6,942 nucleotides of DNA, from contig JAAELZ010000667.1 in NCBI GenBank assembly GCA_024226105.1, positions 1 through 6,942 on the forward strand, read 5' to 3'. Shown piece after piece: positions 6,128 through 6,942 of the stretch. Positions within the stretch are counted from its first letter, which is position 1. Every line of letters starts with the position of its first letter. A program made the translations under genes and the position numbers. Below the pieces are notes generated by a model. It saw only the letters and a list, made by a program, of their open reading frames with translations, searched no databases and was not told where the DNA came from. This DNA is from Pseudomonadota bacterium (GTDB taxonomy: Bacteria > Pseudomonadota > Gammaproteobacteria > Arenicellales > Poriferihabitantaceae).

Positions 6128-6820
6128 CTAATCCGTTTCCAGCACTCCATCCACCAGCCGCATCCGTCTAAACATTCGTGCAGCGAGTTGCCGGTCGTGG
6201 GTAACGACTACCAGCGCAGTGCGATACTGCTGATTGAGTTCGGTCATCATGCCGTGAATATGATCCGCCGTCTGATGGTCCAGATTGCCCGTCGGCTCGT
6301 CGGCCAGGACGCATTTAGGTTGAGTCACCAATGCCCGCGCCACTGCAGCACGCTGCCGTTCACCCCCTGACAATTCACCCGGCTTGTGTTCCAGGCGCTT
6401 TCCCAGACCGGTTTGCTGCAATAATTTTGCAGCGCGATCCTGCGCTTCACTTCGGTGTATCCCTCGTATCAACAAGGGCATCGCCACATTTTCCAGGGCA
6501 CTGAATTCGGGCAGAAGATGGTGAAACTGGTACACAAAACCCAGTGCATGATTACGCAAAACACCCTGCTCTTTTGCCGACAGGGTCGAAATATTCTGCC
6601 CGTCAACCCACACCTCACCATGTGTCGGCTTGCTCAGGCCGCCCAACAAATGCAGCAATGTACTCTTGCCAGACCCGGAGGTGCCTACAACCGCAATTTG
6701 TTCACCCGCGTACACTTCAAGATCGATAGACTTTAATACCTCTACATTCAGGCGACCATCGCTAAAGGTCTGCGACACGCCAAGTGCCTGAAGTACCGCC
6801 TGTGAATCCGGGTGCCTCAT
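6128..6820 (-). CDS. lolD: Lipoprotein-releasing ABC transporter ATPase LolD
   Basis: LolD is the cytoplasmic ATPase that powers the LolC/LolE permease, which extracts outer-membrane lipoproteins from the inner membrane and hands them to LolA. With the start at 6820 it has 230 residues, near E. coli LolD (233). Motifs: Walker A GTSGSGKST at 46-54, Q-loop Gln98, ABC signature LSGGERQRA at 150-158, Walker B with DE at 174-175, and switch His208. The segment FVYQFHHLLPEFSALENVAM (96-115) is the LolD hallmark that separates it from other MacB/FtsE-type ATPases. The open frame reaches back to 6865, but the ATG at 6820 forms an ATGA overlap with the permease stop and gives the usual N-terminus. A GGAGG lies 13 bases upstream, too far to be ideal, so translation is probably coupled to the permease gene. 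Confidence 0.96.
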   Translation of the reverse strand: MRHPDSQAVLQALGVSQTFSDGRLNVEVLKSIDLEVYAGEQIAVVGTSGSGKSTLLHLLGGLSKPTHGEVWVDGQNISTLSAKEQGVLRNHALGFVYQFHHLLPEFSALENVAMPLLIRGIHRSEAQDRAAKLLQQTGLGKRLEHKPGELSGGERQRAAVARALVTQPKCVLADEPTGNLDHQTADHIHGMMTELNQQYRTALVVVTHDRQLAARMFRRMRLVDGVLETD

Positions 6821-6942
6821 TCGTAGCGCAACGCCTCCGCGGGGTCGAGTCGGGAAGCGCGCCATGACGGGTAAATTGTCGCCAGAAAACTGAGCCCCAG
6901 TGACATAAAGATAACACTCATCACATCACTGAAACGCATCTC
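6817..6942 (-). CDS. Lipoprotein-releasing permease LolC/LolE, C-terminal fragment
   Basis: Only the last 41 codons are in the window; the rest lies beyond base 6942. They encode the end of the final transmembrane helix (VIFMSLGLSFLATIYPSW) followed by the cytoplasmic tail RASRLDPAEALRYE, which is the conserved ending of LolC/LolE/MacB-type permeases. The stop TGA (6819-6817) overlaps the lolD start. The fragment is too short to say whether it is LolC, LolE or the single fused-role LolF type; position directly before lolD favours LolC or LolF. Confidence 0.9.
   Translation of the reverse strand, partial: EMRFSDVMSVIFMSLGLSFLATIYPSWRASRLDPAEALRYE

Noticed and set aside
6821..6865. N-terminal extension of lolD to an ATG at 6865
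   Set aside because: It lies wholly within the permease C-terminus; the start at 6820 matches LolD length and the ATGA overlap.
1..6942. CRISPR array, insertion sequence, phage gene or toxin-antitoxin pair
   Set aside because: No direct repeat array, transposase, terminal inverted repeats around a gene, or small paired genes are seen; the window is densely packed with housekeeping genes.

Overview
The window reads as ordinary chromosome of a gammaproteobacterium with roughly balanced base composition. Every well-supported gene lies on the minus strand. The evidence for Gammaproteobacteria is the linkage of initiator tRNA, rimP, nusA and infB in the order of the E. coli metY-rimP-nusA-infB operon, a two-repeat NusA C-terminus, a UbiC-type chorismate lyase and a Lol lipoprotein exporter. 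I cannot name a genus from the sequence alone.

Read in transcription order (right to left), the window opens with the last 41 codons of a LolC/LolE-type permease (6942-6817). This overlaps lolD by ATGA (6820-6128). An 86-base gap follows, filled mostly by a 22-pair imperfect palindrome (6045-6100). Next come a TSUP-family (TauE/SafE) eight-helix membrane protein (6041-5301) and a chorismate lyase, ubiC (5304-4750), whose start overlaps the TSUP stop by ATGA. A 126-base intergenic region (4749-4624) carries a sigma70-type promoter with a GC-rich discriminator.

That promoter drives an initiator tRNA-Met gene (4623-4547). It is followed by a hairpin and then an intrinsic terminator or attenuator (4498-4473). 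Then come rimP (4416-3955), nusA (3929-2448) and infB (2408 to beyond base 1). infB is cut by the window edge about 55 residues before its expected end. Gaps between these genes are 25 and 39 bases, with good ribosome binding sites.

The right half is envelope and quinone biology: lipoprotein release from the inner membrane, an anion-exporter-like protein, and the first committed step of ubiquinone synthesis. The left half is core information processing: the initiator tRNA, the factor that binds it (IF2), a 30S maturation factor and the elongation/termination factor NusA, probably co-transcribed through a leaky terminator.

I found no mobile element, CRISPR array, phage gene or clear novel system. 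The points most worth a second look are the palindrome beside the SD-less TSUP start with a possible 11-codon leader ORF running into it, the U1-U72 mismatch in the initiator tRNA, and two A8 tracts in the infB linker.
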